A stretch of 64,000 nt of DNA, taken from assembly GCA_903901335.1 (NCBI GenBank), contig CAIUQR010000111.1, positions 21,302-85,301 on the forward strand, in the 5' to 3' direction. Made by a program: the position numbers and the translations under genes. The notes beneath the pieces were generated by a model. The model was not told the DNA's origin, did no database searches, and saw only the letters and a list, made by a program, of their open reading frames with translations. Positions within the stretch are counted from its first letter, which is position 1; each line of letters starts with the position of its first letter. The DNA comes from an uncultured delta proteobacterium. GTDB lineage: Bacteria > Desulfobacterota > Desulfobulbia > Desulfobulbales > Desulfocapsaceae. Below, piece by piece: positions 1 through 11,384 of this stretch.

Positions 1-82
1 TCTGTCGCAGCGATTTAAGCAGGGGCAGGTTGTTGAGGTCCTGATCCGCAAGTCGGATATCAGTCAAGGTGATTGTTCCCAT
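1..82 (-). CDS. 5' end of an unidentified gene, cut by the window edge
   Basis: The first 27 codons of a minus-strand reading frame start at an ATG (82-80) and run off the left edge without a stop. An AGGAG-like ribosome-binding site lies about seven bases upstream, which supports the start. The visible peptide is acidic and begins MGTITLTDIRLADQD. No signal peptide or known motif can be seen and I do not recognise the family. It lies downstream of the efflux operon on the same strand, about 270 bases beyond the outer-membrane factor, so read-through from that operon is possible but not shown. Confidence 0.5.
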   Translation of the reverse strand, partial: MGTITLTDIRLADQDLNNLPLLKSLRQ

Positions 83-349
83 ACGTAGGCTCCTGTCAGG
101 TGATCAGCAGTCGCGTGTTACGGTCTCGAAAAGGTCTGGGGGGAAACCGCATGATTTTTTTATTCGGACTTTTTTTATCGGATGGTATGGAGGGTGGTAA
201 ACAAGGGCCCCGTGCTCCATCCCATGTTCAACCTTCAAAAACGTCAACAGCCGAACTCCAGCTGTTGGTGATTCTACATCTATAATTCAGTCCCTAACAA
301 AAATCAATCTCTTTCTGCTGCGCTTGGATGAAATTACTATATGGAACGC
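83..349. other. Intergenic gap between the efflux operon and the left-edge gene
   Basis: No convincing gene, RNA or strong terminator was seen. Short open frames here have no ribosome-binding site and no protein-like composition. Confidence 0.5.
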
Positions 350-1858
350 TCACTCGGGCTTCGCCTTTGCCTCTTTGCGACCGTTCCCGTTTTCCTGCGA
401 TAAAATTGAAGAATCCCATCCCCCTCCGAGCCCCTTTACCAGGAGGCCGCTTGCCACCATGCGCCGGCTGGCGATATCGATTGCCGTCCTTTCGTTGCTG
501 AGCGAAATTGTCATGGCCGTCACTACATCGAGATAGCTGACTATCCCTTCTTTATACTGATTAAGGCTGATTTTTGCCGATTGGCGTGCGGCCTTAACGG
601 CTTCATCCTGGATCTGTGCTTCTTCTGCAAGGATTCTGAGTGTGGCCAAGCTGTCCTCGACCTCCTGAAATCCTGTTAATACGGATTGCCGGTAGGTTGC
701 CACTCCGGCATCGAAGGCCGCTATCGCCTTGTCGGTCTGCGCTCCTCTCAGGCCGGCGTCGAAAACTGTCTCCGCGGCTGTTGTACCGACAGACCAGAAA
801 CGGCTCGGCCAGACCAGCCATTTTGAAAACTGGGCAGCGTTGAATCCGCCTGATCCATTCAAGGTGATGGCCGGATAGTATGCGGCCTTCGCCACACCTA
901 TCTCAGCGCTGGCCGCAGCCATACGCCGCTCGGCTGCGGCTATATCGGGACGGCGCTCGAGCAGCTCGGACGGTATGCCGGCAGGAATGTCAGGAGGGGT
1001 TGCAGCAAGCGGAGATACGGCAAGAGAGAACTCCGACGCCGGTTTTCCGATAAGGACCGCTATCGCGTGTTCGAGCTGTGACCGCTGCACAAGCGTATCG
1101 AGGGCCTGAGCCCGGGTCGTATTGAGTTGCGTTTCTGCCTTCAGCACATCTGCCCTTGAAGCTATGCCGCCGGCGTAACGGTTTTTAGTCATATCCAGAT
1201 ATTTTTGATATTCAACAACTGTTGCATCCAGCAGTTTTTTTTGCGCATCCAGCGCCCGCAACTGAAAATAATTCTGCACAAGCAAGACCTGCATGCTCAG
1301 TCGCATTGCCGCAAGATCTGCCGAACTAGCCTGGGCGCTCGCCTCACTTGCTTCAACAGCCCGGCGTGTCTTGCCCCAGAGGTCAATCTCCCACGATACG
1401 CTTCCGGTCAACAGATAATCGGACGTTGTGTTTCTGGTGGAACTGCCGCTGCCCCCTGTCACCTTGTCGGAACGAGACGGCGTGACCGATGTTGTGACTC
1501 CAGGGAACAGGGCCGCTCGCGATGTCTGAACAAGTGCTGTCGCCTGGCGGAACTGGGCCTCAGCTACGGCAATGGTCTGATTGGAAACATTGACCTGTTC
1601 TTCAAGCGCGTTCAACTCGGGATTGTTGTATATCTCCCACCATGCGCCCTTAATGGCGGTATCACCGGGTTCGGCCACCTTCCAGCCTGCATTCTCTTTG
1701 TACGATACAGGTGTGTCGGCTGTCGGTCTGACATAATCGGGACCGACCGCACAGCCGGACAGGACAGTCAGCATTCCGCAGAATATCGATACCAGAAATC
1801 CGCGGCGATACATACATGAGGAGAGACATTTTATCATATCCATGTAGTTAATTCCCAT
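350..1858 (-). CDS. NodT-type outer-membrane factor (lipoprotein) of an RND efflux system
   Basis: This is the outer-membrane channel that would let the two upstream RND pumps discharge substrates outside the cell. The protein is 502 residues, normal for the NodT/OprM/TolC family. It has a lipoprotein signal ending in a lipobox (LSGC near residue 36), followed by AVGPDYVRP, the typical mature start of this family. Two OEP repeats follow, the second with the characteristic ERRPDIAAAERRMAAASAEIG segment. The start is uncertain: Met8 or Met16 would give a more usual signal-peptide length, and none has a strong ribosome-binding site. The gene lies 66 bases after the second pump gene and is probably cotranscribed with it. 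Confidence 0.93.
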   Translation of the reverse strand: MGINYMDMIKCLSSCMYRRGFLVSIFCGMLTVLSGCAVGPDYVRPTADTPVSYKENAGWKVAEPGDTAIKGAWWEIYNNPELNALEEQVNVSNQTIAVAEAQFRQATALVQTSRAALFPGVTTSVTPSRSDKVTGGSGSSTRNTTSDYLLTGSVSWEIDLWGKTRRAVEASEASAQASSADLAAMRLSMQVLLVQNYFQLRALDAQKKLLDATVVEYQKYLDMTKNRYAGGIASRADVLKAETQLNTTRAQALDTLVQRSQLEHAIAVLIGKPASEFSLAVSPLAATPPDIPAGIPSELLERRPDIAAAERRMAAASAEIGVAKAAYYPAITLNGSGGFNAAQFSKWLVWPSRFWSVGTTAAETVFDAGLRGAQTDKAIAAFDAGVATYRQSVLTGFQEVEDSLATLRILAEEAQIQDEAVKAARQSAKISLNQYKEGIVSYLDVVTAMTISLSNERTAIDIASRRMVASGLLVKGLGGGWDSSILSQENGNGRKEAKAKPE

Positions 1859-1924
1859 ATCGTTATCTCAGGTGGTGTTTTGTTTTTGTCTATCCAAAAA
1901 ACGATTGCCGCGATCAAACCGGCG

Positions 1925-4900
1925 TCAAGTCTGCCAAGACGGCAAATCTCCTTTTCGAGCCGCCCGTTTTCTCTCTACCCATATCCTGAATCTGTCCATA
2001 TAGAGATAGACCACTGGGGTCGTATAGAGTGTCAGCATCTGGCTGAAGATCAAACCTCCAACTATAGAGATGCCCAGCGGCTGGCGTAATTCGCCCCCGA
2101 CCCCGAGACCGACGGCAAGTGGCAGGGCTCCGAGCAGTGCCGCCATAGTAGTCATCATGATCGGACGAAATCTGAGCATACAGGCCTGAAAGATTGCCTC
2201 CTCCGGCCTGCAGCCGTCTCTGCGCTCGGCCTCGAGGGCAAAATCGACCATCATGATGCCGTTCTTTTTGACGATACCGATAAGCAGGATCATGCCGATC
2301 ATGGCGATGATGCTGAGTTCCGTTTTACACACCATGAGCGCGACCAGGGCACCGACTCCGGCGGAGGGCAGCGTTGAAATAATCGTTATCGGATGGATGT
2401 AGCTCTCATAGAGCACGCCAAGCACGATATAGACCGAAATGAGGGCAGCAAGGATCAGCAACGGCTGGTTGGCCAGAGACGATTGATAGACCTGGGCGGT
2501 GCCCTGGAATGTTCCACGGATGGAAGAGGGCAGGATCATCTTCCGGGTGGCTGCTTGAATGGAGGCGACGGCATCACCCAACGCGGCTCCGGGCGGGAGA
2601 TTGAAAGAAAGCGTAACCGCAGGGAACTGGCCTTGATGAGAGACGGACAGGGCGGTCGGCGCAGGCTCGTAATGAGAGAATGCGCTCAGCGGCACGAGCG
2701 AGCCCTGCGACGACCGTACATACATGTCTCGAAGCGTTTCGGGCCGTTGCCAGTATTGCGGTGCAACCTCCATGACAACGTGATACTGATTGAGCAGGGT
2801 ATAGATGATCGAAACCTGCCTCTGGCCGAAGGCGCTGTAGAGCGTGTCGTCTATCATCTGCGTGGAAATGCCCAGGCGCGATGCGGTCGCCCGGTCTATC
2901 ACCAGCAGGGACTGGCTGCCTTTGTCCTGCTGGTCGCTGCTGACGTCGGCAATCCCCGGCAATTTGCGCAATTGCTCTTCGACGCGTGGCGCCCAGGTCA
3001 AGAGTTCTTCCAGATCGTCACCCCGCAGGGTATACTGATATTGGGCGCTGCTCATCCTGCCTCCTACCCTCAGGTCCTGCACCGCCTGCAGGAAGGCCGG
3101 GGCCCCAGGCACACTTGCCAGTTTTTTGCGAAGTCTTCCAATCACCTGATCGGCGCTCAACTTGCGTTCTGCCAGGGGCTTTAAAGCGATGAACATCCTG
3201 GCGGTATTTTTCGTCGATCCGCCGCCGCTGAAGGCGGCAACGGTTTCGACCGCCGGATCGGCCTGAATGATGTCGACTACGGCCTTCAGCTTTTTGCTCA
3301 TGGCCTGAAAGGAGATGTCCTGCGAGGCCAGTATGGAACCCGTCAGCCGTCCGGTGTCCTGCTGCGGAAAGAGACCAGTGGGGATGATCGTGAATAAAAC
3401 GACATTGATCACAACCGTCAGGAGCGTCAGAGAAATCATAAGACGCGGATGCTGCAGCGCCCACTTCAGGCTCGATTCATACCGGCTGTGCAACCATTGG
3501 AAGGCATGCTCGCTCTTTCTATATAATCGGCCGTGTTCGCTTTCTTTTGTACTCTTCAGCAGCCGTGCGCACATCATCGGTGTCGTCGTCAGCGAGACAA
3601 TGAGCGAGATCATGATGGCTGCCGACAGGGTAACGGCAAATTCCCGGAAAAGACGGCCCATCATCCCGCCCATCAGCAGGATCGGCAGAAAGACCGCAAC
3701 CAGGGATATACTGATGGACAGGACGGTAAAGCCGATCTCTTTGGCACCAAGAAAAGCAGCCTCCCCTGCAGGCATGCCCTTTTCCATATGGCGGGTTATG
3801 TTTTCGAGCACCACTATGGCGTCATCGACGACAAAACCGGTGGCGATCGTGAGCGCCATCAGTGAAAGATTGTCCAGGCTGTAGTTGAAAAGATACATGA
3901 CGGAGAAGGTACCGATCAGCGAAACCGGCACTGCAATAGCCGGTATCAGTGTGGCTCTGACATTTCTTAAAAAAGCAAACACCACCAGTATCACCAGTAT
4001 TGCTGATATAACAAGGGTTATCTCGACATGTTGCAGTGAAGCGCGGATCGTAGGTGTCCGGTCATTGACCACGGACAACTTGACTGCGCCGGGCAGTGAG
4101 GCCTCGAACCGGGGCAGCAGGGCGAGCACCCTGTCGACGGTCTCGATGATATTGGCACCGGGTTGTCTGAATATAATCACCATGACCGCAGGCTTCCCAT
4201 TGACAAGCCCGGCATTCTGGGTGTCTTCGACCGAATCCTGCACATCCGCCACATCTGCCAGGCGCACGGCCGCTCCCGATCTGTAAGCGATGATCAATGG
4301 TTTGTATTCACTGGCCTTATAGAGCTGGTCATTGGTTCGTATCTCCCAGGTCCGCGAGTCATCGGCCAGCTGACCTTTGGGCTTATTGGCATTCGTAGCG
4401 CTCAGAGCGCTGCCGACCTCGTTCAGCCCTATGCCGTATTTATTCAGGGCGGTCGGATTCAATTCAACCCGGACAGACGGCAGTGAGCTGCCGCCGACCA
4501 GCACCTGACCGACGCCTTCGACCTGCGAAAGCTTCTGGGCCAGGATGGTCGAAGCGGCATCATACATCATCTCTCTCTTGCTTGTATCGGAGGTAAGAGC
4601 CAGGATCAGCACCGGTGCATCGGCGGGATTAACCTTGCGGTATCTGGGATTACCGGGCAGGTTGGCGGGCAGGTTGGACCTGGCCGCATTTATCGAGGCC
4701 TGAACATCCCGCGCCGCGCCGTCTATATCGCGGTTGAGTTCGAACTGCATGGTGATCGAGGTGCTGCCCAGCCCGCTGACCGATGTCATTTCGGTTACGC
4801 CCGCAATATGCGCAAACTGGCGCTCCAGTGGTGCTGCAACCGAGGTTGCCATTGTCTCTGGGCTGGCCCCCGGCAGCGACGCGGATACGGAGATGGTTGG

Positions 4901-5026
4901 GAAATCGACCTGCGGCAGTGGAGAGACAGGGAGAGTTTTTAAGGCAATCAGACCCGAAAGAACAAGACCGATTGTCAGCAGTGTCGTTGCAACTGGTCTT
5001 CGTATAAAGGGCGCGGAGATATTCAT
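1925..5026 (-). CDS. mdtC: RND multidrug efflux pump, MdtC-type subunit
   Basis: Inner-membrane proton/drug antiporter of the HAE-1 family, 1033 residues, full length. It begins with the family's N-terminal cytoplasmic helix and first membrane segment ([15 protein letters not shown]). It carries the paired acidic proton-relay residues of TM4 in the segment [15 protein letters not shown] and the TM10 lysine region ([15 protein letters not shown]). It is paralogous to the preceding gene and overlaps it by four bases (ATGA), a sign of translational coupling. Two different RND subunits in series with one adaptor is the MdtABC arrangement, in which MdtB and MdtC form a heterotrimer. The order of the two genes suggests this one is MdtC. 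Substrates cannot be read from the sequence. Confidence 0.93.
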   Translation of the reverse strand: MNISAPFIRRPVATTLLTIGLVLSGLIALKTLPVSPLPQVDFPTISVSASLPGASPETMATSVAAPLERQFAHIAGVTEMTSVSGLGSTSITMQFELNRDIDGAARDVQASINAARSNLPANLPGNPRYRKVNPADAPVLILALTSDTSKREMMYDAASTILAQKLSQVEGVGQVLVGGSSLPSVRVELNPTALNKYGIGLNEVGSALSATNANKPKGQLADDSRTWEIRTNDQLYKASEYKPLIIAYRSGAAVRLADVADVQDSVEDTQNAGLVNGKPAVMVIIFRQPGANIIETVDRVLALLPRFEASLPGAVKLSVVNDRTPTIRASLQHVEITLVISAILVILVVFAFLRNVRATLIPAIAVPVSLIGTFSVMYLFNYSLDNLSLMALTIATGFVVDDAIVVLENITRHMEKGMPAGEAAFLGAKEIGFTVLSISISLVAVFLPILLMGGMMGRLFREFAVTLSAAIMISLIVSLTTTPMMCARLLKSTKESEHGRLYRKSEHAFQWLHSRYESSLKWALQHPRLMISLTLLTVVINVVLFTIIPTGLFPQQDTGRLTGSILASQDISFQAMSKKLKAVVDIIQADPAVETVAAFSGGGSTKNTARMFIALKPLAERKLSADQVIGRLRKKLASVPGAPAFLQAVQDLRVGGRMSSAQYQYTLRGDDLEELLTWAPRVEEQLRKLPGIADVSSDQQDKGSQSLLVIDRATASRLGISTQMIDDTLYSAFGQRQVSIIYTLLNQYHVVMEVAPQYWQRPETLRDMYVRSSQGSLVPLSAFSHYEPAPTALSVSHQGQFPAVTLSFNLPPGAALGDAVASIQAATRKMILPSSIRGTFQGTAQVYQSSLANQPLLILAALISVYIVLGVLYESYIHPITIISTLPSAGVGALVALMVCKTELSIIAMIGMILLIGIVKKNGIMMVDFALEAERRDGCRPEEAIFQACMLRFRPIMMTTMAALLGALPLAVGLGVGGELRQPLGISIVGGLIFSQMLTLYTTPVVYLYMDRFRIWVERKRAARKGDLPSWQT

Positions 5027-8000
5027 TGCTTGCCGGAACCGGATGGCTTTCTCCCGCTGAATCGCCCGGCCAGACGATCAAACCAGAGATAGATGACGGG
5101 GGTCGTGTATAAAGTCAGGACCTGACTGATAATAAGACCTCCGATAATAGAGATACCGAGTGGATGCCGGAGCTCGGAGCCCATGCCTGTACCGAGAGCG
5201 AGCGGCACCGCTGCCAGCAGAGCGGCCATGGTGGTCATCATGATGGGACGGAACCGCAGCAGGCAGGCCTGATAGATCGCATCGACTGCGGGCATGCCAT
5301 CCTTCCGTTCAGCATCGAGGGCGAAGTCGACCATCATAATGCCGTTTTTCTTGACGATGCCGATCAGCAGAATAATACCGATCAAGGCGATAACACTGAA
5401 CTCGGTCCGGCAGAGGATCAGCGCCAAAAGCGCGCCTACACCTGCCGACGGCAGCGTCGACAGGATGGTGATGGGATGGATATAGCTCTCGTAAAGAACG
5501 CCCAGCACTATGTAAACCGTGATCAGCGCAGCAAGGATAAGCCATGATTCATTGGCGAGCGATGACTTGAAGGCCTGCGCCGTCCCCTGAAAGCTGCCAC
5601 GAATACTGGCAGGCATACCCAGCTCTTTCGAGGTGGTTTCTATGCCCTTGACAGCGTCGCCCAGCGATGCGCCGGGTGCCAGATTAAACGAGAGCGTGTT
5701 GGCGGGGAATTGTCCCTGGTGACTGATGATGAGATGTCCGGTGGTCTCGGTGGCCATGCTGATGGCCGAGAGCGGCACCTGCCCGCCGCTCGTCCCTCGG
5801 ATAAATATGTTTTTTAACTTGTCGGGGGTCTGTCTGAATTCGGGCATCACCTCAAGAACAACCCGGTACTGGTTCAACTGTGTAAACATCGTCGATACCT
5901 GCCGCTGCCCAAAGGCATCATAGAGCGTATCATCGATCATCTGCGGCGTGATGCCGAGCCGGGAGGCCGTGTTCCGGTCGATGGAGAGCGAGACCTGCAG
6001 ACCCTGGTCCTGCTGGTCGCTGCTGACATCGCGCAACTCGGGCAGCTTACGCAAGGAATCCACAAGCCTGGGGGTCCAGGCATTCAGTTCTTTGATATCG
6101 GGGTCTTCGAGGCTGTACTGGTATTGGGTCTTGCTCACCCGGCTCTCGACGGTCAGATCCTGCACCGGCTGCATGAAAAGGCTAATGCCCTGGAGCTTTT
6201 CGATCTCGGGCTGCAGGCGATGTATGACCCCGGGAGCATCGAGTCCTCGCTCTGAGGGAGGTTTCAGGTTGATCAGGACCCTGCCGGTATTGAGCGTGGT
6301 GTTGGTTCCGTCGACACCGATGAACGATGATAAACTTTGAACTGCGGGATCCTGAAGAATCACCTTCGCCAGGGCCTGCTGTCTTTCAGCCATAGCGGTA
6401 AATGAGGTCCATTGCGGCGCCTCGGAGATGCCGAGAATAATGCCGGTGTCCTGCACCGGGAAGAAACCCTTCGGTATCCAGATGTAGAGAAGCACCGTGC
6501 AGACGAGGGTGCCGGCCGCGACCATCAGGGTCGCCGTCTGCCGGCGCAATACCCATCTGAGTGTCGTGCCGTAAAACTCGATGATCCTGTCAAACATCTC
6601 CTGGGATCTCCGGAAGAGTCGGTTATGATTTTCTGTCGACTGCTGCTTCAGGAGTTTGGCGCACATCATCGGGGTCAGGGTCAGCGAGACCACGGCCGAG
6701 ATGACGATGGTCACGCCGAGGGTGATTGCGAATTCACGAAAGAGCCTGCCGACCACATCGCCCATAAAGAGCAGCGGTATCAGTACCGCAACCAGAGAGA
6801 TGGTAAGCGACATGATCGTAAAAGCAATCTGCTCCGATCCCTTCAGGGCCGCCTCAAGAGGCGATTCACCCTGTTCGATGTAGCGGCTGATATTCTCGAT
6901 CATGACGATCGCATCGTCGACGACAAAACCGGTGGCGATCGTCAGGGCCATCAGGGTAAGGTTGTTCAGGCTGAAGCCCAGGAGATACATAACCCCGAAG
7001 GTGCCAACGATGGACAAGGGCACCGCAATACTCGGTATCGATGTGGCGGCAGCATTGCGCAGAAAGAGAAAAATAACCATCACGACCAGGACAACGGCCA
7101 GCATCAGCTCGAACTGGACGTCCTCCACTGAGGTCCTGATGGTCGTGGTCCTGTCGGTGAGGATCGAGACCTTGACGGAGGACGGCAGGGACTGCTCGAT
7201 CTGCGGCAGCAGCTTTTTGATTCTGTCCACGACCTCGATGACATTGGAGCCGGGCTGTCTCTGAATATTGACGATCACGGCAGGGTCTTCGTTCATCCAT
7301 GCCGCCTGTTTAATATTTTCGGCATCATCGACAACTGCTGCCACGTCGGAGAGCAGGACCGGGGCTCCGTTACGGTAGGCCATAACCAGCGGTTTATAGT
7401 CCTTGCTCGACAGCAGCTGGTCATTGGCGCCGATGATCGATGACTGTCTGGGGCCGTCGAAGCCCCCCTTGGCCGAGTTGACATTGGCGGCCTGCAGAGC
7501 GGTCCGCAGGTCCTCAAGCGTCAGTCCGTAGGCGGCAAGCGTCGTAGGGTTGGCCTGCACGCGTACGGCCGGCCTTTGCCCGCCGCTGATGGTGACGAGG
7601 CCTACGCCGGACAACTGCGAGATCTTCTGGGCAAGCCGGGTATCGGCAAGGTCTTCGATCTGCGGCAGCGGCATGGTCTTTGAGGTCAGAGCCAGGGTGA
7701 TGACCGGCGCATCGGCGGGATTTACCTTGCTGTAGACCGGCGGATTCGGCAGATCCCGCGGCAGGAAGGTGCCCGAGGCATTGATGGCCGCCTGCACCTC
7801 CTGTTCGGCCACATCGAGGCTCAGGTCCAGGCTGAACTGGAGCGTGATAACGGAGCTGCCTCCCGAGCTGGTCGAGGTCATCTGCCGCAGTCCGGGCATC
7901 TGTCCGAACTGCCTTTCCAGCGGAGCAGTGATGGAAGACGAGGCAACATCCGGGCTTGCACCCGGATAAAAGGTTGCGACCTGGATGGTCGGATAATCGA

Positions 8001-8118
8001 CCTGCGGCAGGGCCGAGACCGGCAGCTGAAGGTAGGCAATGGCGCCGGCGAGCAGGAGGGCGACCATGATCAGGGAGGTCGCAACCGGCCGCAGGATAAA
8101 GATACGCGAAGGGTTCAT
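5023..8118 (-). CDS. mdtB: RND multidrug efflux pump, MdtB-type subunit
   Basis: Inner-membrane RND transporter, 1031 residues, the first of the two tandem pump genes. It shows the family N-terminus ([12 protein letters not shown]), the VDYPTIQV segment entering the first periplasmic porter domain, the TM4 proton-relay Asp pair ([13 protein letters not shown]) and the TM10 Lys motif ([15 protein letters not shown]). The start codon directly follows the stop codon of the adaptor gene and the 3' end overlaps the next pump gene by four bases, so the three genes are almost certainly one transcript. By analogy with E. coli MdtB it should assemble with the second pump. E. coli MdtABC exports bile salts and novobiocin-like compounds; the substrate in this organism is unknown. 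Confidence 0.93.
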   Translation of the reverse strand: MNPSRIFILRPVATSLIMVALLLAGAIAYLQLPVSALPQVDYPTIQVATFYPGASPDVASSSITAPLERQFGQMPGLRQMTSTSSGGSSVITLQFSLDLSLDVAEQEVQAAINASGTFLPRDLPNPPVYSKVNPADAPVITLALTSKTMPLPQIEDLADTRLAQKISQLSGVGLVTISGGQRPAVRVQANPTTLAAYGLTLEDLRTALQAANVNSAKGGFDGPRQSSIIGANDQLLSSKDYKPLVMAYRNGAPVLLSDVAAVVDDAENIKQAAWMNEDPAVIVNIQRQPGSNVIEVVDRIKKLLPQIEQSLPSSVKVSILTDRTTTIRTSVEDVQFELMLAVVLVVMVIFLFLRNAAATSIPSIAVPLSIVGTFGVMYLLGFSLNNLTLMALTIATGFVVDDAIVMIENISRYIEQGESPLEAALKGSEQIAFTIMSLTISLVAVLIPLLFMGDVVGRLFREFAITLGVTIVISAVVSLTLTPMMCAKLLKQQSTENHNRLFRRSQEMFDRIIEFYGTTLRWVLRRQTATLMVAAGTLVCTVLLYIWIPKGFFPVQDTGIILGISEAPQWTSFTAMAERQQALAKVILQDPAVQSLSSFIGVDGTNTTLNTGRVLINLKPPSERGLDAPGVIHRLQPEIEKLQGISLFMQPVQDLTVESRVSKTQYQYSLEDPDIKELNAWTPRLVDSLRKLPELRDVSSDQQDQGLQVSLSIDRNTASRLGITPQMIDDTLYDAFGQRQVSTMFTQLNQYRVVLEVMPEFRQTPDKLKNIFIRGTSGGQVPLSAISMATETTGHLIISHQGQFPANTLSFNLAPGASLGDAVKGIETTSKELGMPASIRGSFQGTAQAFKSSLANESWLILAALITVYIVLGVLYESYIHPITILSTLPSAGVGALLALILCRTEFSVIALIGIILLIGIVKKNGIMMVDFALDAERKDGMPAVDAIYQACLLRFRPIMMTTMAALLAAVPLALGTGMGSELRHPLGISIIGGLIISQVLTLYTTPVIYLWFDRLAGRFSGRKPSGSGKQ

Positions 8119-9330
8119 CTATCTGGCCTTGCTGCCCGTATTCTGCTGATCAGCCTGACCCGGCAGATCGACTTTGCTGCCCTCACGCAGTTTGTCGGCG
8201 CCTTCGACTACGACCATCTCTCCTGCAGTCAGACCTTCTTCGACAGAGACTTCATCGCCGTCGGCAGGTCCGAGCTTTATGGATCTGACCGAGGAGGTCA
8301 TGTCGGGTTTTATGGTATAGACGAAGGCCCCCTTTTGCCCGCGCTGCACGGCGGCCTGAGGGATTATGATTGCATCTTTTCTGGTATCGAGCAGAAGCTT
8401 TGCGTTCACAAACTGGTTCGGGAAGAGTTCATTGCCGCTGTTCGGGAACAGGGCCTTGAGCTTGACTGTGCCTGTCGTCGGATCGATCTGGTTATCGATA
8501 GTCAATAAATATCCGGTCGTTATCTTGCGCAATTGGGCGCGGTCGTAGGCCTCGACAGCGATGGGTTCCTTTTCCTTCAGTTTATCCACAACGGCTGGAA
8601 CGCTGTCTTCAGGGATGGAAAAGAGGACCGTTATCGGCTGCAGCTGGGTAATGACTGCCAATCCGTTGGTATCATTGGCGTGAATGATATTGCCGGTGTC
8701 CACGAGACGCAGACCTATCCTGCCCGATAAGGGTGAGGTGATACGGCAATAGATGAGCTGCAGTTTCGCGTTTTCGACTGTTCCCTGGTCGATCTTTACC
8801 GTGCCCTCATACTGCCGCACCAGGGCCTCCTGGGTGTCGAGCTGCTGCCTGGCTATTGAATCCTGCTCTATCAGGACCTTGTATCGTTTGTGGTCGAGCC
8901 GTGCATTATCAAGCAGGGCCTGGTCCCGGAGGAGTTGCCCTTCCGCCTGTTGCAACTGCACCTCGAACGGACGCGGATCAATTTCCGCCAGCAGAGAGCC
9001 TACGCCAACGGTCTGACCCTCCTGAAAATGGACCTTCATAAGCTGGCCGTCAACGCGGCTCTTGACGCTTACCGTATTCAGGGGCAGAACCGACCCGAGC
9101 CCGGTGATATAGACGTTAAGATCACCCTGTCTGGCTGCTGTAGTAACTACCGAGGTGCTCTGCGGCCGCATCTGTTTTGATGATTTTGGCTCGGCGAACC
9201 CTGTTGCAACATTCATCATCGGCAGAGCAACGATGATGAAAGCGGCGAGTAGCCATTTCGGAGTTCTCTTCGCGCGCTCAGTTCTATCCCTTGGGGATAT
9301 GCCTATCATTTTCGTAATCCCGGCTGCCAT
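8119..9330 (-). CDS. mdtA: Periplasmic adaptor (membrane-fusion) protein of the RND efflux system
   Basis: Adaptor that would link the inner-membrane pumps to the outer-membrane channel. The protein is 403 residues with an N-terminal hydrophobic segment (residues about 26-46) that is either a signal peptide or an anchor. A lipoyl/barrel-sandwich half ([16 protein letters not shown]), an alpha-hairpin (about 105-185) and the second lipoyl half ([16 protein letters not shown]) follow, then beta-barrel and membrane-proximal domains. A Gln/Asn-rich tail ends the protein. It is the first gene of the operon. No adjacent two-component system like BaeSR is present in the window, so the regulator is not visible. 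Confidence 0.92.
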   Translation of the reverse strand: MAAGITKMIGISPRDRTERAKRTPKWLLAAFIIVALPMMNVATGFAEPKSSKQMRPQSTSVVTTAARQGDLNVYITGLGSVLPLNTVSVKSRVDGQLMKVHFQEGQTVGVGSLLAEIDPRPFEVQLQQAEGQLLRDQALLDNARLDHKRYKVLIEQDSIARQQLDTQEALVRQYEGTVKIDQGTVENAKLQLIYCRITSPLSGRIGLRLVDTGNIIHANDTNGLAVITQLQPITVLFSIPEDSVPAVVDKLKEKEPIAVEAYDRAQLRKITTGYLLTIDNQIDPTTGTVKLKALFPNSGNELFPNQFVNAKLLLDTRKDAIIIPQAAVQRGQKGAFVYTIKPDMTSSVRSIKLGPADGDEVSVEEGLTAGEMVVVEGADKLREGSKVDLPGQADQQNTGSKAR

Positions 9331-9939
9331 TATCTTTCCTTTCTTAACTGTCTGGATTTTGACTGTTCAAGGTTGTTGTCCATCCGTCAAATCCTCCCGG
9401 TATTCATCAATGAAATACTCCCGTTCAGCAGAAAACGCTTTTATGAAATAACTCCAAGATGATGGGTATCTCTGCACCGATGTTCAATAAATATGGTTAT
9501 AGCATAATGCTGCATTAAAAACATAAATTTCTGTACGTTTTCTCCCGCTGATTAATGGCATATTCCACCTCACGTGTATTTTGGAATATCCAATGTGACA
9601 TTACAGGGAAGGGAAAACCCTTTTTATCACCCTGATAAACCTATTAAAAACAGCAAGAAACACGCCAATCGTACAATTCATCAAATACTTTACATAAATG
9701 ATCACGTTGTTTTTGTGCTAAACATATTTAATATATGTGATACTCAATGCTTAGGGGTGAATTTCATGCGGAAGAATCTGAGATTTTGTCTTTGCAGGAT
9801 GGATAATCTTTACAAAAGGCTCAGGTGTTCATGAGTAAAAGCTACTCAATTCATAGACTAACTGAGTACTTATTTCTTCGCGGCATTGCGAAGGAAGGGA
9901 GAGCCGGTTATTCTTCCTCCCAACTCATCCTTCCTTTTC
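9331..9939. other. AT-rich intergenic region between the efflux operon and the MFS gene
   Basis: About 600 bases that are clearly more AT-rich than the efflux operon. It should hold the promoter of the leftward efflux operon, but no confident -35/-10 pair was found. A palindrome, ACATAT-TTAAT-ATATGT (9722-9738), could be an operator. A possible 86-codon plus-strand frame (9574-9834) has no ribosome-binding site or recognisable features and is not called. Confidence 0.45.
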
Positions 9940-10089
9940 ATGATTACTATATTGAGCCAACCAGGTGAGATTTGTTCCGAACGAGATACAAAAGAAATTG
10001 TGAAGATCTTTGATCTCCATCACGATCTCGCCGAACTGCACAAGAAGGTTAGAACCATGTCGGTTGCATTTTCTAATAAAAAGAGTTGA
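9940..10089 (+). CDS. Possible small protein of unknown function upstream of the MFS gene
   Basis: A 49-codon open frame that ends six bases before the MFS transporter start. The C-terminal two thirds (EIVKIFDLHHDLAELHKKVRTM) would form an amphipathic helix, which gives some protein-like character. There is no clear ribosome-binding site. An upstream GTG/ATG at 9886 would lengthen it to 67 residues. It may be a leader peptide, the remnant of a regulator, or chance. I do not recognise a family. Confidence 0.22.
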   Translation: MITILSQPGEICSERDTKEIVKIFDLHHDLAELHKKVRTMSVAFSNKKS

Positions 10090-10095
10090 GAACAA

Positions 10096-11382
10096 ATGGT
10101 AGAAAAAATTGAGAGCTTGAAAATCACTTTCCGATCGCTCCAATATCGAAATTACAGGTTGTTTTTTGGAGGTCAAAGCATATCTCTGATAGGAACCTGG
10201 ATACAACGGATCGCAACGCCATGGCTGGTTTACGACCTGACAAAATCCGTGGTTCTTTTAGGTCTTGTCGGTTTCGTAGGACAAATTCCGACCTTCCTGT
10301 TCTCTCCGATAGCGGGTGTACTTACTGACAGATGGAACCGTTACCACATCATGATAACTACGCAAATTTTGTCAATGGTTCAGGCTGTCATTCTGACCTG
10401 GTTAGTTTTTTCCGGAACAATCCGGGTTTGGCATATCATAGTTCTCAGTGGTTTTTTGGGGTGTATCAATGCCTTCGATGTTCCGGCCCGGCAGTCATTT
10501 GTCATTCAAATGGTAGAAAAAAAGGAAGATTTAAGTAACGCCATTGCCCTGAATTCTTCCATGGTTAACGGTGCCAGATTAATTGGTCCTTCTGTGGCCG
10601 GTGTACTCATTGCTGCTACAGGAGAAGGAGTCTGTTTTCTTCTCAATGCGTTAAGTTACGTCTTCGTTATCTGGTCCCTTATGCTCATGAAGGTCACTCC
10701 CATAGATAATAAAAACGGAAAGAAATCTGTTTTAAGGGAACTGATAGAAGGGATTTCGTATACTTTCGGCTTTGCACCTATCAGATATATCATCCTTTTA
10801 CTTGCCTTGGTGAGTTTAATGGGGATGCCGTATACCGTGCTCATGCCTGTCTTTGCCAAAGAAATAATTCACGGCGGAGCGCATACCTTTGGCTTTTTGA
10901 TGGGCGCCTCCGGTTTGGGGGCTTTAACAGGTGCCTTTTACCTTGCCTCAAGAAGAAATGACAGAGGGCTTGAAAGGTTAATCCCTCTGTCAGCAGGTGT
11001 TTTTGGCATTGGACTCATCATGTTTTCATTTTCACATTTATTTGCACTCTCTTTAGTCCTGATGGTAATTACAGGGCTTGGTATGATTTTACAGATGGCC
11101 TCGAGCAATACCATGTTGCAATCTATTGTCGACGACAACATCCGGGGGCGTGTGATGAGTTTTTTCACCATGGCCATTATGGGTACTGCTCCTTTTGGTA
11201 GCCTGTTAGCAGGTAGTTCAGCAAAACTCATGGGGGCGCCGAACACGGTATTAATCGGTGGCATATCCTGTATCTTGGGTGCATTGATTTTCTCTTTCAA
11301 GCTTCCTGAAATATCAGCAGCAATAGCTGAGAACGGAAAAAATAAAACGGAAGGACAGGTTTTGAAATCTTGCCGATTATGA
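10096..11382 (+). CDS. MFS transporter, EntS-like (MFS_3) family
   Basis: A 428-residue, 12-helix permease. The first part (RNYRLFFGGQSISLIGTWIQ), the loop motif AGVLTDRWNRY and the segment NAFDVPARQSFVIQMV are typical of the MFS_3/EntS-type branch, which exports siderophores or drugs. The substrate is not deducible. It stands alone, convergent with selD with only two bases between the stop codons. Its base composition and codon use (many A/T-ending codons) differ from the GC-richer genes on both sides, which suggests a different origin. Confidence 0.88.
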   Translation: MVEKIESLKITFRSLQYRNYRLFFGGQSISLIGTWIQRIATPWLVYDLTKSVVLLGLVGFVGQIPTFLFSPIAGVLTDRWNRYHIMITTQILSMVQAVILTWLVFSGTIRVWHIIVLSGFLGCINAFDVPARQSFVIQMVEKKEDLSNAIALNSSMVNGARLIGPSVAGVLIAATGEGVCFLLNALSYVFVIWSLMLMKVTPIDNKNGKKSVLRELIEGISYTFGFAPIRYIILLLALVSLMGMPYTVLMPVFAKEIIHGGAHTFGFLMGASGLGALTGAFYLASRRNDRGLERLIPLSAGVFGIGLIMFSFSHLFALSLVLMVITGLGMILQMASSNTMLQSIVDDNIRGRVMSFFTMAIMGTAPFGSLLAGSSAKLMGAPNTVLIGGISCILGALIFSFKLPEISAAIAENGKNKTEGQVLKSCRL

Positions 11383-11384
11383 GG

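Noticed and set aside
2393..3184. A 263-codon frame opposite the MdtC-type pump
   Set aside because: Antisense shadow within a full-length RND gene.
9574..9834. A possible 86-residue protein in the AT-rich gap
   Set aside because: No ribosome-binding site, no recognisable motif and irregular composition.
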